Source of the DNA: CAIVAT01 sp049317265
Lineage (GTDB): Bacteria; Bacteroidota; Bacteroidia; Bacteroidales; FEN-979
Direction of reading: 5' to 3'
Assembly (NCBI GenBank): GCA_049317265.1
Contig: JBMOIP010000009.1
Coordinates: forward strand, 47,234-111,233
Length of the DNA stretch: 64,000 nucleotides
The notes under the pieces are model-generated. The model saw only the letters and a program-made list of their open reading frames with translations. It did no database searches and was not told where the DNA came from. This document shows, piece by piece, positions 1-7,932 of this stretch. Position numbers and translations under genes: made by a program. Each line of letters opens with the position of its first letter. Within the stretch, counting starts at the first letter, position 1.

Positions 1-590
1 TGCTGGACTATACCGCAGTGATCTTCACCTCGCGCAATGCGGTTGACCATTACTTCAGGATGTGCAAGGAGATGAGGGTCGAGGTTCCTGAAACCATGAA
101 GTACTTCAGCATCTCCGAATCCACGGCATATTATCTTCAGAAGTATGTCCAGTTCAGAAAACGGAAAATTTTCCACAGCAAGGAGAATTATGCCAATCTC
201 ATCGAGCTGATCAAAAAGCACAAAACCGAAAAATTCCTTCTCCCATGCTCCGACATTCACAAACAGGAGATACCCAGGATGCTGGAAGAGAACAAAATCC
301 AGTATAAAAAAGCGATCATCTACCGTACCCTGGCAAGCGATCTTTCGGATATCGAAATTCAGAATTATGACCTTCTGGTATTCTTCAGTCCTTCGGGGAT
401 AAAATCGCTCATGAAGAATTTTCCGGATTTTATCCAGGGCGATACGGCCATTGGCGCTTTCGGACCTACAACACACAAGGCTGTAAAAGATGCCGGGCTG
501 ACCCTGCATGTGGAAGCCCCTACACAGGTTGCTGCCTCCATGACAGCAGCCATTGACCTGTTTTTGCAAAACGAAGCAAAAAAGAAGTGA
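1..590 (+). CDS. hemD: Uroporphyrinogen-III synthase, C-terminal part (gene begins before the window)
   Basis: The reading frame is open from base 3, with LDYTAVIFTSRNAVDHYF as the first visible residues, so the gene starts upstream and the GTG at 18 is an internal Val. About 195 of the usual 240-260 residues are seen. The TSRNAV segment and a late segment FFSPSGIKSLMKNF followed by GAFGPTTHKAV are typical of HemD, which cyclises hydroxymethylbilane to uroporphyrinogen III on the way to haem. Its TGA stop overlaps the GTG start of rnpA (GTGA), so the two are translationally coupled. Confidence 0.88.
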   Translation, partial: LDYTAVIFTSRNAVDHYFRMCKEMRVEVPETMKYFSISESTAYYLQKYVQFRKRKIFHSKENYANLIELIKKHKTEKFLLPCSDIHKQEIPRMLEENKIQYKKAIIYRTLASDLSDIEIQNYDLLVFFSPSGIKSLMKNFPDFIQGDTAIGAFGPTTHKAVKDAGLTLHVEAPTQVAASMTAAIDLFLQNEAKKK

Positions 591-994
591 CCTCCGGTTT
601 GAAAAAAACCTTTACCAAAGAAGAACGACTTTGCAGCCACCGGCTCATCGGGATGTTGTTTGCAAAAGGCAGCAAATTTCACCTCTCCCCATTCCGGATA
701 AACTGGTCACGGGTGCTGCCTGATGAAACCACTTCGCCAGTGCAAGTTATGATGAGTGTTCCGAAGTACAATTTCCGGCGGGCGGTTGACCGGAACCTGG
801 TCCGCCGGCGGATGAAGGAAGCCTACCGGCTGAATAAACAACTTCTTTACGACAATATTTCAGGTACCGGCACTCAAATCGTTTTCTGCATCACCTACAC
901 AGCCAAAGAAATAGTGGCATATAGCCTGATTGAAGCAAAAATAATTCTACTTTTACAACGTTTAATTGAAGAAAATGAAAAAGTTACTGGGTAG
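587..994 (+). CDS. rnpA: Ribonuclease P protein component
   Basis: A basic protein of 135 residues with the RnpA signature RNLVRRRMKEAYR at about residues 69-81, preceded by the MMSVPKYNFRRAVDRN strand. It binds the RNase P RNA and helps process tRNA 5' ends. The GTG start at 587 overlaps the hemD stop; no ATG lies near the conserved N-terminus, so GTG is preferred. The 3' end overlaps yidD by 20 bases, the usual rnpA-yidD arrangement, here without rpmH in front. Confidence 0.9.
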   Translation: MTSGLKKTFTKEERLCSHRLIGMLFAKGSKFHLSPFRINWSRVLPDETTSPVQVMMSVPKYNFRRAVDRNLVRRRMKEAYRLNKQLLYDNISGTGTQIVFCITYTAKEIVAYSLIEAKIILLLQRLIEENEKVTG

Positions 995-1196
995 TTTTTT
1001 CATTTTATTGATCCGGTTTTACCAGGGCGCCATTTCACCCTACCTGTTGCCATCCTGCCGTTTTTCACCGAGTTGTTCGGTTTATGGCGTGGATGCCATT
1101 GTTAAATATGGCCCATTCAAAGGCGGGTGGATGACGTTGAAAAGGATCGGAAGGTGCAATCCATGGGGTGGCAGCGGATATGACCCCGTACCGTAG
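975..1196 (+). CDS. yidD: Membrane protein insertion efficiency factor YidD
   Basis: A protein of 73 residues starting at the ATG at 975 (MKKLLGSFF); a TTG nine bases upstream is a poorer choice. The sequence has a hydrophobic N-terminus, RFYQGAISPYLLPSCRFSPS with the conserved cysteines, and GGWMTLKRIGRCNPWGGSG, then ends GYDPVP as YidD proteins do. YidD assists YidC-dependent insertion of inner membrane proteins. The TAG stop (1194-1196) is part of the GTAG head of a REP-like palindrome. Confidence 0.9.
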   Translation: MKKLLGSFFILLIRFYQGAISPYLLPSCRFSPSCSVYGVDAIVKYGPFKGGWMTLKRIGRCNPWGGSGYDPVP

Positions 1197-1244
1197 ATAC
1201 GGGGCATGCCCCGTATCCAAAAAATGCGGACATGCCCCGTATCC
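1193..1244 (+). repeat. REP-like palindrome with GTAG head, plus a second half-copy
   Basis: GTAG at 1193-1196 is followed by a perfect 22-bp palindrome at 1196-1217 whose centre is GGCATGCC and whose right arm reads CCCCGTATC. The TAG is the yidD stop. A second right arm (CATGCCCCGTATCC) is repeated at 1231-1244, giving a BIME-like pair. The same architecture with different arms occurs at 39645-39670. The hairpin could also stabilise or end the hemD-rnpA-yidD transcript. Confidence 0.7.
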
Positions 1245-1294
1245 ACAAAATGGTAAAATAGCAGAACAATAAATTTTTGAAATAACCAATAAGA

Positions 1295-3016
1295 ATGAGA
1301 CGAATTACAGGATATATTTTATTGATTTTCAGCATTGTATTACCTTTTCATGGCGCTGTGGCACAGGCTCCCAACCAGCAGGGGTTTGAGATCATGAAAA
1401 ACCTTGACATCTATTCCAACATGATCAAGGAGCTGAACCAGGACTATGTTGACGAGATCAACCCCGGGGAATTAACACAGACCGGAATTGAGGCAATGCT
1501 TGAATCCCTCGATCCATACACCAATTTCATCCCCGAATCTCAGGTGGAGGACTACAAGTTCATTACCACCGGTCAGTATGGAGGAATCGGATCCCTGATC
1601 CATCAGCAGGGAGACTACATTGTGATATCGGAACCTTACGAAGGATCACCATCCGATAAATCGGGTTTAAAGGCTGGTGACAGGATCCTGGAAGTCAACG
1701 GCAAGCAAGCCAAGGGTAAATCCTATGAAGATGTAAGCTCCATCCTGAAAGGACAGGCAGGAACGACAGTAAATCTCCTGATCCAGCGCGAGGGGGAGGG
1801 TAAACCGTTTGAAAAAACGATTACCAGGGAGAATATTAAGATAGACAACATTCCTTACTATGGAATCGTTGGACAAAATATCGGTTACATCAAACTCACG
1901 GGCTTTACCCAGAATGCCGGAAAAGAGTTAAAACAGGCCTTCGTGAAGTTGAAGGAGGGAACCGAACTCAAGGGGATCATCATCGACTTGAGGGGTAACG
2001 GAGGCGGATTGCTCAACGAAGCCGTTGATATTGCCAATATTTTCGTAGAACGCGGGCAGGAGATCGTGAGCACCAAAGGAAAGATGGCCGATAAAAACCG
2101 TTCCCATGCAACGATGAATCCACCCGTGGACCTGATAATCCCCGTTGCGGTGCTTGTTGACAGGTCGAGTGCCTCTGCCAGTGAAATTCTTGCCGGCTCG
2201 CTTCAGGACCTTGACCGTGGTGTGGTCATAGGCCAGCGGACATTTGGAAAAGGCCTGGTTCAGAACGTTGTGCCGCTTTCTTACAATGCCCAGATGAAGA
2301 TAACTGTTGCAAAGTATTACATTCCGAGCGGACGATGCATTCAGGCAATCGACTATGAGCATAAAAAGAAGGACGGCTCTTTCGGGAAGATTCCCGATTC
2401 ACTGATCAGGGCGTTCAAGACTAAAAACGGACGGACTGTCTATGACGGTGGTGGCATCAACCCCGATGTGATTACTAAGGCAAGGCAGTACAGCAGTCTT
2501 GCACTTGCACTCTATGGCAAATATTTTGTATTTGATTATGCCACCAAATTTGCACGCGAACATTCAACGATTGCCCCGGCCGACTCTTTTGAGATCAGTG
2601 ATTCCCTTTACAATGGTTTCCTTGCATATATCCAGGGCAAGGACTATTCCTATAAGACCAAAAGCGAGCGGGCGCTTGAAGATCTTAAAAATGTTGCACT
2701 GAAGGAGAACTACTTCAATGCCATCAAGGAGGAATACGACCATTTGAACACCCGGATGGGAAAAGACAAGCAGGAGGATTTGCAAAAATACAGTGATCAG
2801 ATCAAAGACCTACTGAAAATGGAAATTGTCACGAGATACTATTACCAGAAAGGAAAAATAGTTGCAGCACTCAAGAACGATCCGGAACTTGTTGATGCCA
2901 TCTCAACCCTAAGGGATACAGAAAAATACACCGGCATCCTGTCTGGAAAATTTGTGCAGCCAAAACCGGAAATCCCGGTGCGAGGCGAAGATGATGATGA
3001 AAACCCGGTTGATTAA
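1295..3016 (+). CDS. S41 family C-terminal processing peptidase
   Basis: 573 residues. A signal peptide ending near GAVAQA exports it to the periplasm. A PDZ domain at about residues 85-175 (GIGSLIHQQG... GLKAGDRILEVNGKQ) precedes the S41 catalytic core. The nucleophile Ser lies in SSASASEILAG and the general-base Lys in RTFGKGLVQ, the Ser/Lys dyad of CtpA/Tsp enzymes. A long helical C-terminal region ends in an acidic tail (DDDEN). These peptidases trim or degrade periplasmic proteins from the C-terminus. The next gene starts 10 bases after the stop. Confidence 0.92.
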   Translation: MRRITGYILLIFSIVLPFHGAVAQAPNQQGFEIMKNLDIYSNMIKELNQDYVDEINPGELTQTGIEAMLESLDPYTNFIPESQVEDYKFITTGQYGGIGSLIHQQGDYIVISEPYEGSPSDKSGLKAGDRILEVNGKQAKGKSYEDVSSILKGQAGTTVNLLIQREGEGKPFEKTITRENIKIDNIPYYGIVGQNIGYIKLTGFTQNAGKELKQAFVKLKEGTELKGIIIDLRGNGGGLLNEAVDIANIFVERGQEIVSTKGKMADKNRSHATMNPPVDLIIPVAVLVDRSSASASEILAGSLQDLDRGVVIGQRTFGKGLVQNVVPLSYNAQMKITVAKYYIPSGRCIQAIDYEHKKKDGSFGKIPDSLIRAFKTKNGRTVYDGGGINPDVITKARQYSSLALALYGKYFVFDYATKFAREHSTIAPADSFEISDSLYNGFLAYIQGKDYSYKTKSERALEDLKNVALKENYFNAIKEEYDHLNTRMGKDKQEDLQKYSDQIKDLLKMEIVTRYYYQKGKIVAALKNDPELVDAISTLRDTEKYTGILSGKFVQPKPEIPVRGEDDDENPVD

Positions 3017-3026
3017 AGACCAATCT

Positions 3027-3515
3027 ATGAAACAAGTTACCCACTCTTTTGATTACCAGATATTTGATTCCGCTTACGAATTAGCCCAACCTGACAGGGA
3101 GCTCCTGGAGATGGCAAAAAATGCCATTGCCGGCTCACATGCTCCCTATTCCCGTTATCATGTGGGTGCAGCCGTGAAACTTGCAAATGGCGAGGTAATA
3201 AAAGGCAGCAACCAGGAAAACATGGCCTTCCCTGCCGGACTTTGTGCCGAGCGTGTAGCTGTATTTGCAGCAACATCGAACTACCCAGATGTTCCCATTG
3301 CTGCCATTGCCATTAGTGCAGTTTCCGATGATTTTGAAGTTTCCGAACCAGTGCCCCCGTGTGGTATGTGCCGCCAGGCCATCGTGGAATATGAGATGAA
3401 ATTCAACAACAAGATACGCGTCATTCTTGGCGGACAGAACGGGAAGGTATTTATTTTTCATGGAATGGGAACACTGCTGCCATTGGCCTTCCAGGAGAAA
3501 GGTCTTGCCAAATAA
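3027..3515 (+). CDS. cdd: Cytidine deaminase
   Basis: 162 residues from the ATG at 3027 (MKQVTHSFDYQ); an upstream in-frame start at 2952 would overlap the S41 gene and add 25 unrelated residues. Zinc and catalytic motifs are intact: APYSRYHVGAAV, the CAERVA motif with catalytic Glu, and PCGMCRQ. The enzyme converts cytidine and deoxycytidine to the uridines in pyrimidine salvage. It probably shares a transcript with the S41 gene. Confidence 0.93.
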   Translation: MKQVTHSFDYQIFDSAYELAQPDRELLEMAKNAIAGSHAPYSRYHVGAAVKLANGEVIKGSNQENMAFPAGLCAERVAVFAATSNYPDVPIAAIAISAVSDDFEVSEPVPPCGMCRQAIVEYEMKFNNKIRVILGGQNGKVFIFHGMGTLLPLAFQEKGLAK

Positions 3516-3569
3516 CAGAGTAAGACTATCCTCAATCTAATTTGTCCACAAATTTTCAATCCTATACTT

Positions 3570-4466
3570 ATGAAACTTTCGTACTCCATTGTTCTGATGC
3601 TGCTGATGATCTCATCCATTGCGATGAAAAGTGACAAGCCCGCTTACAAGGTTTACAATGCAAAGGGGCATACAGTGGATTATGATGAACTTCTGAATGC
3701 TGCAAAAAAAGCAGATATCATTCTCTTTGGAGAGCTTCACAAAAACCCCATCGCGCACTGGCTGGAGTTTGAATTAACCAAGGACCTTTACGCTGAAAAA
3801 GGCGGCAACCTGGTTCTTGGAGCTGAAATGTTTGAAGCCGACAACCAGCTGCTCATCAACGAGTACCTCTCTAAGATGATCCGTAAAAAAGATTTCGAAG
3901 CTGAAGCAAAATTATGGCCTAATTATAAGACAGACTATGCCCCCATTGTTGACTTTGCAAGGGAAAAGGGTATCAGGCTGCAGGCAACCAATATTCCCAG
4001 GCGATTTGCTGCGTTGGTGAACAGCAAAGGGTTTGAAGGTCTCGACAGTATCAATGCCATGGAACGGGGCATGATCGCATCCCTTCCGATCAAATACCCC
4101 GACACGCTGGATTGCTACGCCAGCATTGTTAAAAATGTGGGAGACGGAATGCCCGCCCACCTTACTGCCAACCTCGGAAAGGCCCAGGCCATCAAGGATG
4201 CAACGATGGTTCACTTTATTGTAAAGGCAGGTGCATTTGACGGTAAAACCATCCTGCATTTCAACGGTTCTTACCATAGTGACAACCATGAAAGCATGGT
4301 ATGGTATCTTAACCAGGCGATCAGAAAAACAAACCTGGAACTGAAAGTCCTCACGATCTCCTGTGTGGAGCAGGAGAACATTGATACCATTTCAAAGCAG
4401 GACTCAAAGAAAGCCGATTTTATCATTGTTATTCCGGCTTCAATGCCAGGGGCGGAAAGCAAGTAG
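3570..4466 (+). CDS. ChaN family haem-binding-type protein
   Basis: 298 residues with an N-terminal hydrophobic signal (LSYSIVLMLLMISSIA). DIILFGELHKNPIAHWLE at about residues 50-67 and the later NGSYHSDNHESMVWYL carry the conserved GE and His features of the ChaN/Tiki-like family (Cofac_haem_bdg). ChaN of Campylobacter binds haem as a dimer; other members may be metallo-hydrolases. The exact role here is open. It is the last gene of the first (+) block and converges on gtrA. Confidence 0.75.
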   Translation: MKLSYSIVLMLLMISSIAMKSDKPAYKVYNAKGHTVDYDELLNAAKKADIILFGELHKNPIAHWLEFELTKDLYAEKGGNLVLGAEMFEADNQLLINEYLSKMIRKKDFEAEAKLWPNYKTDYAPIVDFAREKGIRLQATNIPRRFAALVNSKGFEGLDSINAMERGMIASLPIKYPDTLDCYASIVKNVGDGMPAHLTANLGKAQAIKDATMVHFIVKAGAFDGKTILHFNGSYHSDNHESMVWYLNQAIRKTNLELKVLTISCVEQENIDTISKQDSKKADFIIVIPASMPGAESK

Positions 4467-4485
4467 TGTCTGGTGTTTTACTTCC

Positions 4486-4890
4486 TCAGACAAAAGTGTA
4501 ATAAGCATTTATCAGGAAGTTCCACAAGGTAACCAGCAGGGTGGCGACAAGTTTAGACACATAGAAATTTACCTTGAACTTTCCGGTCATTGCCCAGATA
4601 ATCAACAGGTTAATAAATAGACCTATCAGGGCAATGAAGAAAAATCTCGTAAATTCAAGCATCACATTCGGATTGGTGCTGTGAAAAGTCCAGATCCTGT
4701 TCATGAAGTAGTTGGAGGTTGCAGCAAGGGCAAAACCACAGGTATTGGCCACATATTTTTGAATTTTGAGAATCTCCTTGCAGATAAACGTAGTGCCAAA
4801 ATCAACAAACACGCCCGAAAATCCCACCAGGGAAAATTTAACAAACTTCAATAAAAATGCTTCGGTGAAGAAGGATTGCAGCAGCATCAT
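4486..4890 (-). CDS. GtrA family membrane protein
   Basis: 134 residues with four predicted membrane segments and the GtrA pattern: FVKFSLVGFSGVFVDFG near the N-terminus and FALAATSNYFMNRIWTF in the middle. Members are thought to flip or help transfer lipid-linked sugars for surface polysaccharides, but many are uncharacterised. The ATG is doubled (MM). It lies 11 bases downstream of the M28 peptidase gene and is probably co-transcribed with it. Confidence 0.85.
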   Translation of the reverse strand: MMLLQSFFTEAFLLKFVKFSLVGFSGVFVDFGTTFICKEILKIQKYVANTCGFALAATSNYFMNRIWTFHSTNPNVMLEFTRFFFIALIGLFINLLIIWAMTGKFKVNFYVSKLVATLLVTLWNFLINAYYTFV

Positions 4891-4901
4891 ACAAGCAATG
4901 G

Positions 4902-6680
4902 TTAAAGTTGAATTACGAGAACTTCGTTTTTATCACCCCTGATAACCTCCACATTGACAGTCATCCCATGTTTAAGTTTTTGCAACCTTGTCATGTATTC
5001 GTAGATATTTCCGACAGTCATACCGTTAATGCCAGTAATAATGTCACCTTTCTTCATTCCTCCTTTGTCGGCTGGTCCATCCTTGGTAACTCCATCAATG
5101 CGCAGGCCCTTCTTTTCGGAACCGGCAAAATCCGGCATGATACCGAGGGTTACTTTCAGGTGGCGTCCCGATCTGCCAGCCTGCTCTTTTTTACCCGACT
5201 CTTTGAATGTCAATGATTTTGGAAGGTTATCAACAGCAATGATCACATCTGTAGCATAGTCGCCAATTTTTTTCTCCGCATCAAAATCGAGTTTTTCAGT
5301 ATCGTCCAGCGGGGTATGGTAATCCATATGAACGCCGGTATTGAAATAAAACACCGGGATATTGGATGAATAAAAGGAGGCATGATCCGAGGGACCATAA
5401 CCATCGGGAGAGTGTCCTACTGTAAATGGAAGGTTGACTTCCAGAGGTTTCAGCAGTGAGTCAGCCTCTGCAGATGTACCAGTTCCACTGAGTGATATGG
5501 AATTTTTCTCTTTATCAAACCGGCCGACCATGTCGAAGTTAAACATGGTTTTAATTTTTTTCAAATCCACCGGTGGATGGTCAACAAAATACTTTGAACC
5601 GATCAGCCCGATCTCTTCAGAACTGAAGGCGACGAAAATGATGCTGCGCCTGATCTTGCCCTGCTCATCGGCAAGCCTGCTTGCAAGCGCCATCACCATT
5701 GCCGTCCCGGAGGCATTATCATCTGCACCATTGTGAACCGCATTGGTGTCGGGCATGCGCGAACCCGAACCGGCGCCCCCGAATCCAAGGTGATCATAAT
5801 GTCCGCCAACAACAAGGTATTCTTCTTTCAAAGCAGGATCTGAACCTTCCAGCAAAGCCATTACATTGGCAGTTTTTGTACGTTTCTGCACCACATCCGT
5901 CGTGCCGTTCAGGGTGATCTCCAGCAGGAAACTTTTCGGTGCTTTCGATGCGATAATGGTGCGGTCAAGGCTATCGACAGATATTCCTGTTTTTTTCAGT
6001 AACAGTGTCGCAAACTCCCGGGTAATGTTCAGGATAGGAATCCCGGAGGTGACCTCGTTGTTTTCCACAACCAGTGGCATCAGTTTATCCTCTTTTTCCA
6101 CCCCTTTCGGCGTCACAAGCAACACACCGGAAGCGCCTTTATCTTTGGCAATCAACACCTTACTTCGCACATCGCTGAAAGGGATGAATTTGCTGTCGGA
6201 GTTGTCGATTTCGGGGTCGGCCCGAAAAATGAGGACCCATTTGCCCTTCACATCCACCCCTTTATAATCACTCCATTTAAGACTGTCGGTATCGATATCA
6301 AATCCATAACCGGCAAACACCACCGGCGCATCAACAGTTGCACTGCTGCTGAATGAAAGTGGGATATAATCCTTTCGAATTACGGCATTGCCACCGTCGA
6401 AGGAGAGTTTATTCTTCTCCCCGAGTGTAACGTCAGTAACAATCTCAAACCACTGAAAGCCATTCTCTCCCAATAATTTCAGCCCTGCTTCAGTGAAATG
6501 GTCCCGGATATAACTGGCTGCCACATTGATCTCAGCAGTGCCTGGTTTGCGGCCTTTAAGCGAATCCGAAGCCAGGAACTCAACATATTCATGCAATTGT
6601 TTGGAAGTAATCACACCCTTTTGGGTAAAACCCAATAATGAAAAACCAACCAATAGCGAAAGAAGTACCAATCGTCTCAT
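4902..6680 (-). CDS. M28 family metallopeptidase with PA and PDZ domains
   Basis: 592 residues with a signal peptide (LLSLLVGFSLLGFTQ). A protease-associated domain (about 110-250) is followed by the zinc peptidase core: GGHYDHLGFG, GADDNASGTAMV, SSEEIGLIGSKYF, FNFDMVGR and SDHASFYSSNIPVF, which supply the two-zinc ligands and the catalytic Glu. A C-terminal PDZ domain (GGMKKGDIITGINGMTVGN) closes the protein. It is a probable exported aminopeptidase releasing residues from peptides. All key residues are present. Confidence 0.92.
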   Translation of the reverse strand: MRRLVLLSLLVGFSLLGFTQKGVITSKQLHEYVEFLASDSLKGRKPGTAEINVAASYIRDHFTEAGLKLLGENGFQWFEIVTDVTLGEKNKLSFDGGNAVIRKDYIPLSFSSSATVDAPVVFAGYGFDIDTDSLKWSDYKGVDVKGKWVLIFRADPEIDNSDSKFIPFSDVRSKVLIAKDKGASGVLLVTPKGVEKEDKLMPLVVENNEVTSGIPILNITREFATLLLKKTGISVDSLDRTIIASKAPKSFLLEITLNGTTDVVQKRTKTANVMALLEGSDPALKEEYLVVGGHYDHLGFGGAGSGSRMPDTNAVHNGADDNASGTAMVMALASRLADEQGKIRRSIIFVAFSSEEIGLIGSKYFVDHPPVDLKKIKTMFNFDMVGRFDKEKNSISLSGTGTSAEADSLLKPLEVNLPFTVGHSPDGYGPSDHASFYSSNIPVFYFNTGVHMDYHTPLDDTEKLDFDAEKKIGDYATDVIIAVDNLPKSLTFKESGKKEQAGRSGRHLKVTLGIMPDFAGSEKKGLRIDGVTKDGPADKGGMKKGDIITGINGMTVGNIYEYMTRLQKLKHGMTVNVEVIRGDKNEVLVIQL

Positions 6681-6740
6681 ATCGAATAAATTAATTGAAA
6701 ATTAAACTCAAATATTTTATACCACAACAGCAACCACCGT

Positions 6741-6820
6741 CCACTTGCCCACTTGTCCACTTGTCCACTTGTCCGCCCGTCCGCCCGTCCGCCCGTCCGC
6801 CCGTTCACCCGTTCACCACC
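6741..6820 (-). repeat. Octamer repeat array at the mnmA 3' end
   Basis: Ten consecutive 8-bp units on the + strand: CCACTTGY four times, CCGCCCGT four times, TCACCCGT, then a degenerate unit. Read with mnmA (- strand) the main unit is GCGGACGG changing to GTGGACAA. The mnmA TGA (complement of 6805-6807) and its last codons lie inside the array. The same unit in the same sense follows ettA at 39673-39768. Confidence 0.85.
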
Positions 6821-7887
6821 TTAATAATCCCCCCCCCAATCACCACCTCTTCATCATAAAACACGGCAGATTGCCCGGGAGTGATGGCATCATTCGGATG
6901 GAAGAAGGTTACTTTAACTTCTCCGTTTTCCAATGGTTCAATGCGAGCTTCACGCTCTTTCTGTGCAGAGCGGATCTTTGCGGTGCAATCCATGGGGTTC
7001 TCCAACCCTGAAAGTGCGACCCAGTTCATGTCTGAAACAATGAAAGAAGTGTTGAAGGTCTCTTCGCGAACTCCCACAATGACGGTATTGGCCTCCTTAT
7101 TCAGCCCGATCACGTAAAGTGGCTCTGAATGTGCAATTCCCAAACCTTTCCGCTGCCCGATTGTGTAGTTCCATATACCCTTGTGACGGCCAAGTACTTT
7201 GCCGGTAGAATCAACGATATCTCCCGGCTGGTCCACTACATCAAGCAAGTCCTTGTAGTCGCCGCTGTAAAAATCCTGGCTCTCTTCAATATCCTCAATG
7301 GTGATGCCAACCTTGCGTGCAAGTTCTTTGATCTCCGGCTTATTGAACCGGCCGATGGGAAGAAGGGCCTGTGCAAGTTGCTCCTGTGAAAGACGATGAA
7401 TGAAATAGGTTTGATCCTTCTTCTGGTCTGCTGCTTTTTTCAGCACATAGCGCTGGTATTTTTCACTGAACTCAACACCTGCATAGTGCCCTGTAGCGAA
7501 AAAGTCGAAGGCAATCCCGCTTTTCCTGGCCATAGCCGGTAACATTCCGAATTTGATCAACTGGTTGCATTGGATGCATGGATTTGGCGTACGTCCAGCG
7601 AGATACTCAGATTTAAAATAGTCGAGCACGGCCTGTTTATATTCTGCAGAGCAATTAAAAACATGATACGGAATATTCAGTTTTTCAGCCACCTCACGGG
7701 CTCCATGAATCTCCTCCTCTTCGTCGGAGCCATAACAGGCATGTTTTCCTGTCGATTTATATTGACCGTCCCAGATCGCCATGGTAACTCCGATCACCTC
7801 ATAACCCTCCTCTTTGAGAAGGTACGCTGCCACAGATGAATCTACACCACCACTTAAACCTACGATTACGGTTGGTTTCTTTGTCAA
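6805..7887 (-). CDS. mnmA: MnmA-type tRNA-specific 2-thiouridylase (variant without the usual catalytic Cys)
   Basis: 360 residues. The PP-loop GLSGGVDSSVA (10-20), GRTPNPCIQCNQLIKFG (98-114), GHYAG and YTIGQRKGLG are all MnmA features, and the C-terminal beta-barrel domain is present. MnmA makes 2-thiouridine at wobble position 34 using ATP and relayed sulfur. Oddly, where E. coli has the persulfide Cys199 (STGICFIG) this protein has ESQDFYSG, with Tyr207 at the Cys position; Cys104 and Cys107 form a CxxC. A paralogous thiolase with changed chemistry is possible. A -7 box lies 33 bases upstream. Confidence 0.85.
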   Translation of the reverse strand: MTKKPTVIVGLSGGVDSSVAAYLLKEEGYEVIGVTMAIWDGQYKSTGKHACYGSDEEEEIHGAREVAEKLNIPYHVFNCSAEYKQAVLDYFKSEYLAGRTPNPCIQCNQLIKFGMLPAMARKSGIAFDFFATGHYAGVEFSEKYQRYVLKKAADQKKDQTYFIHRLSQEQLAQALLPIGRFNKPEIKELARKVGITIEDIEESQDFYSGDYKDLLDVVDQPGDIVDSTGKVLGRHKGIWNYTIGQRKGLGIAHSEPLYVIGLNKEANTVIVGVREETFNTSFIVSDMNWVALSGLENPMDCTAKIRSAQKEREARIEPLENGEVKVTFFHPNDAITPGQSAVFYDEEVVIGGGIIKVVNG

Positions 7888-7920
7888 AACAGTAAGAATT
7901 GGTTATTACGAAAATGAGTG

Positions 7921-7928
7921 CAAAGGTA
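7921..7928 (-). promoter_or_regulatory. Bacteroidota-type -7 box for mnmA
   Basis: The - strand reads TACCTTTG, matching TAnnTTTG, 33 bases before the mnmA ATG. No clear -33 TTG partner was seen, so only the -7 part is supported. Confidence 0.5.
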
Positions 7929-7932
7929 GTAA

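Noticed and set aside
2952..3026. Longer cytidine deaminase starting at 2952
   Set aside because: This part overlaps the S41 peptidase and encodes residues (MCSQNRKSRCEAKMMM) not found in cytidine deaminases.
4467..4492. TGTCTG / CAGACA inverted repeat between the ChaN-like gene and gtrA
   Set aside because: Only a 6-bp stem with a long loop and no T-run; too weak for a terminator call.
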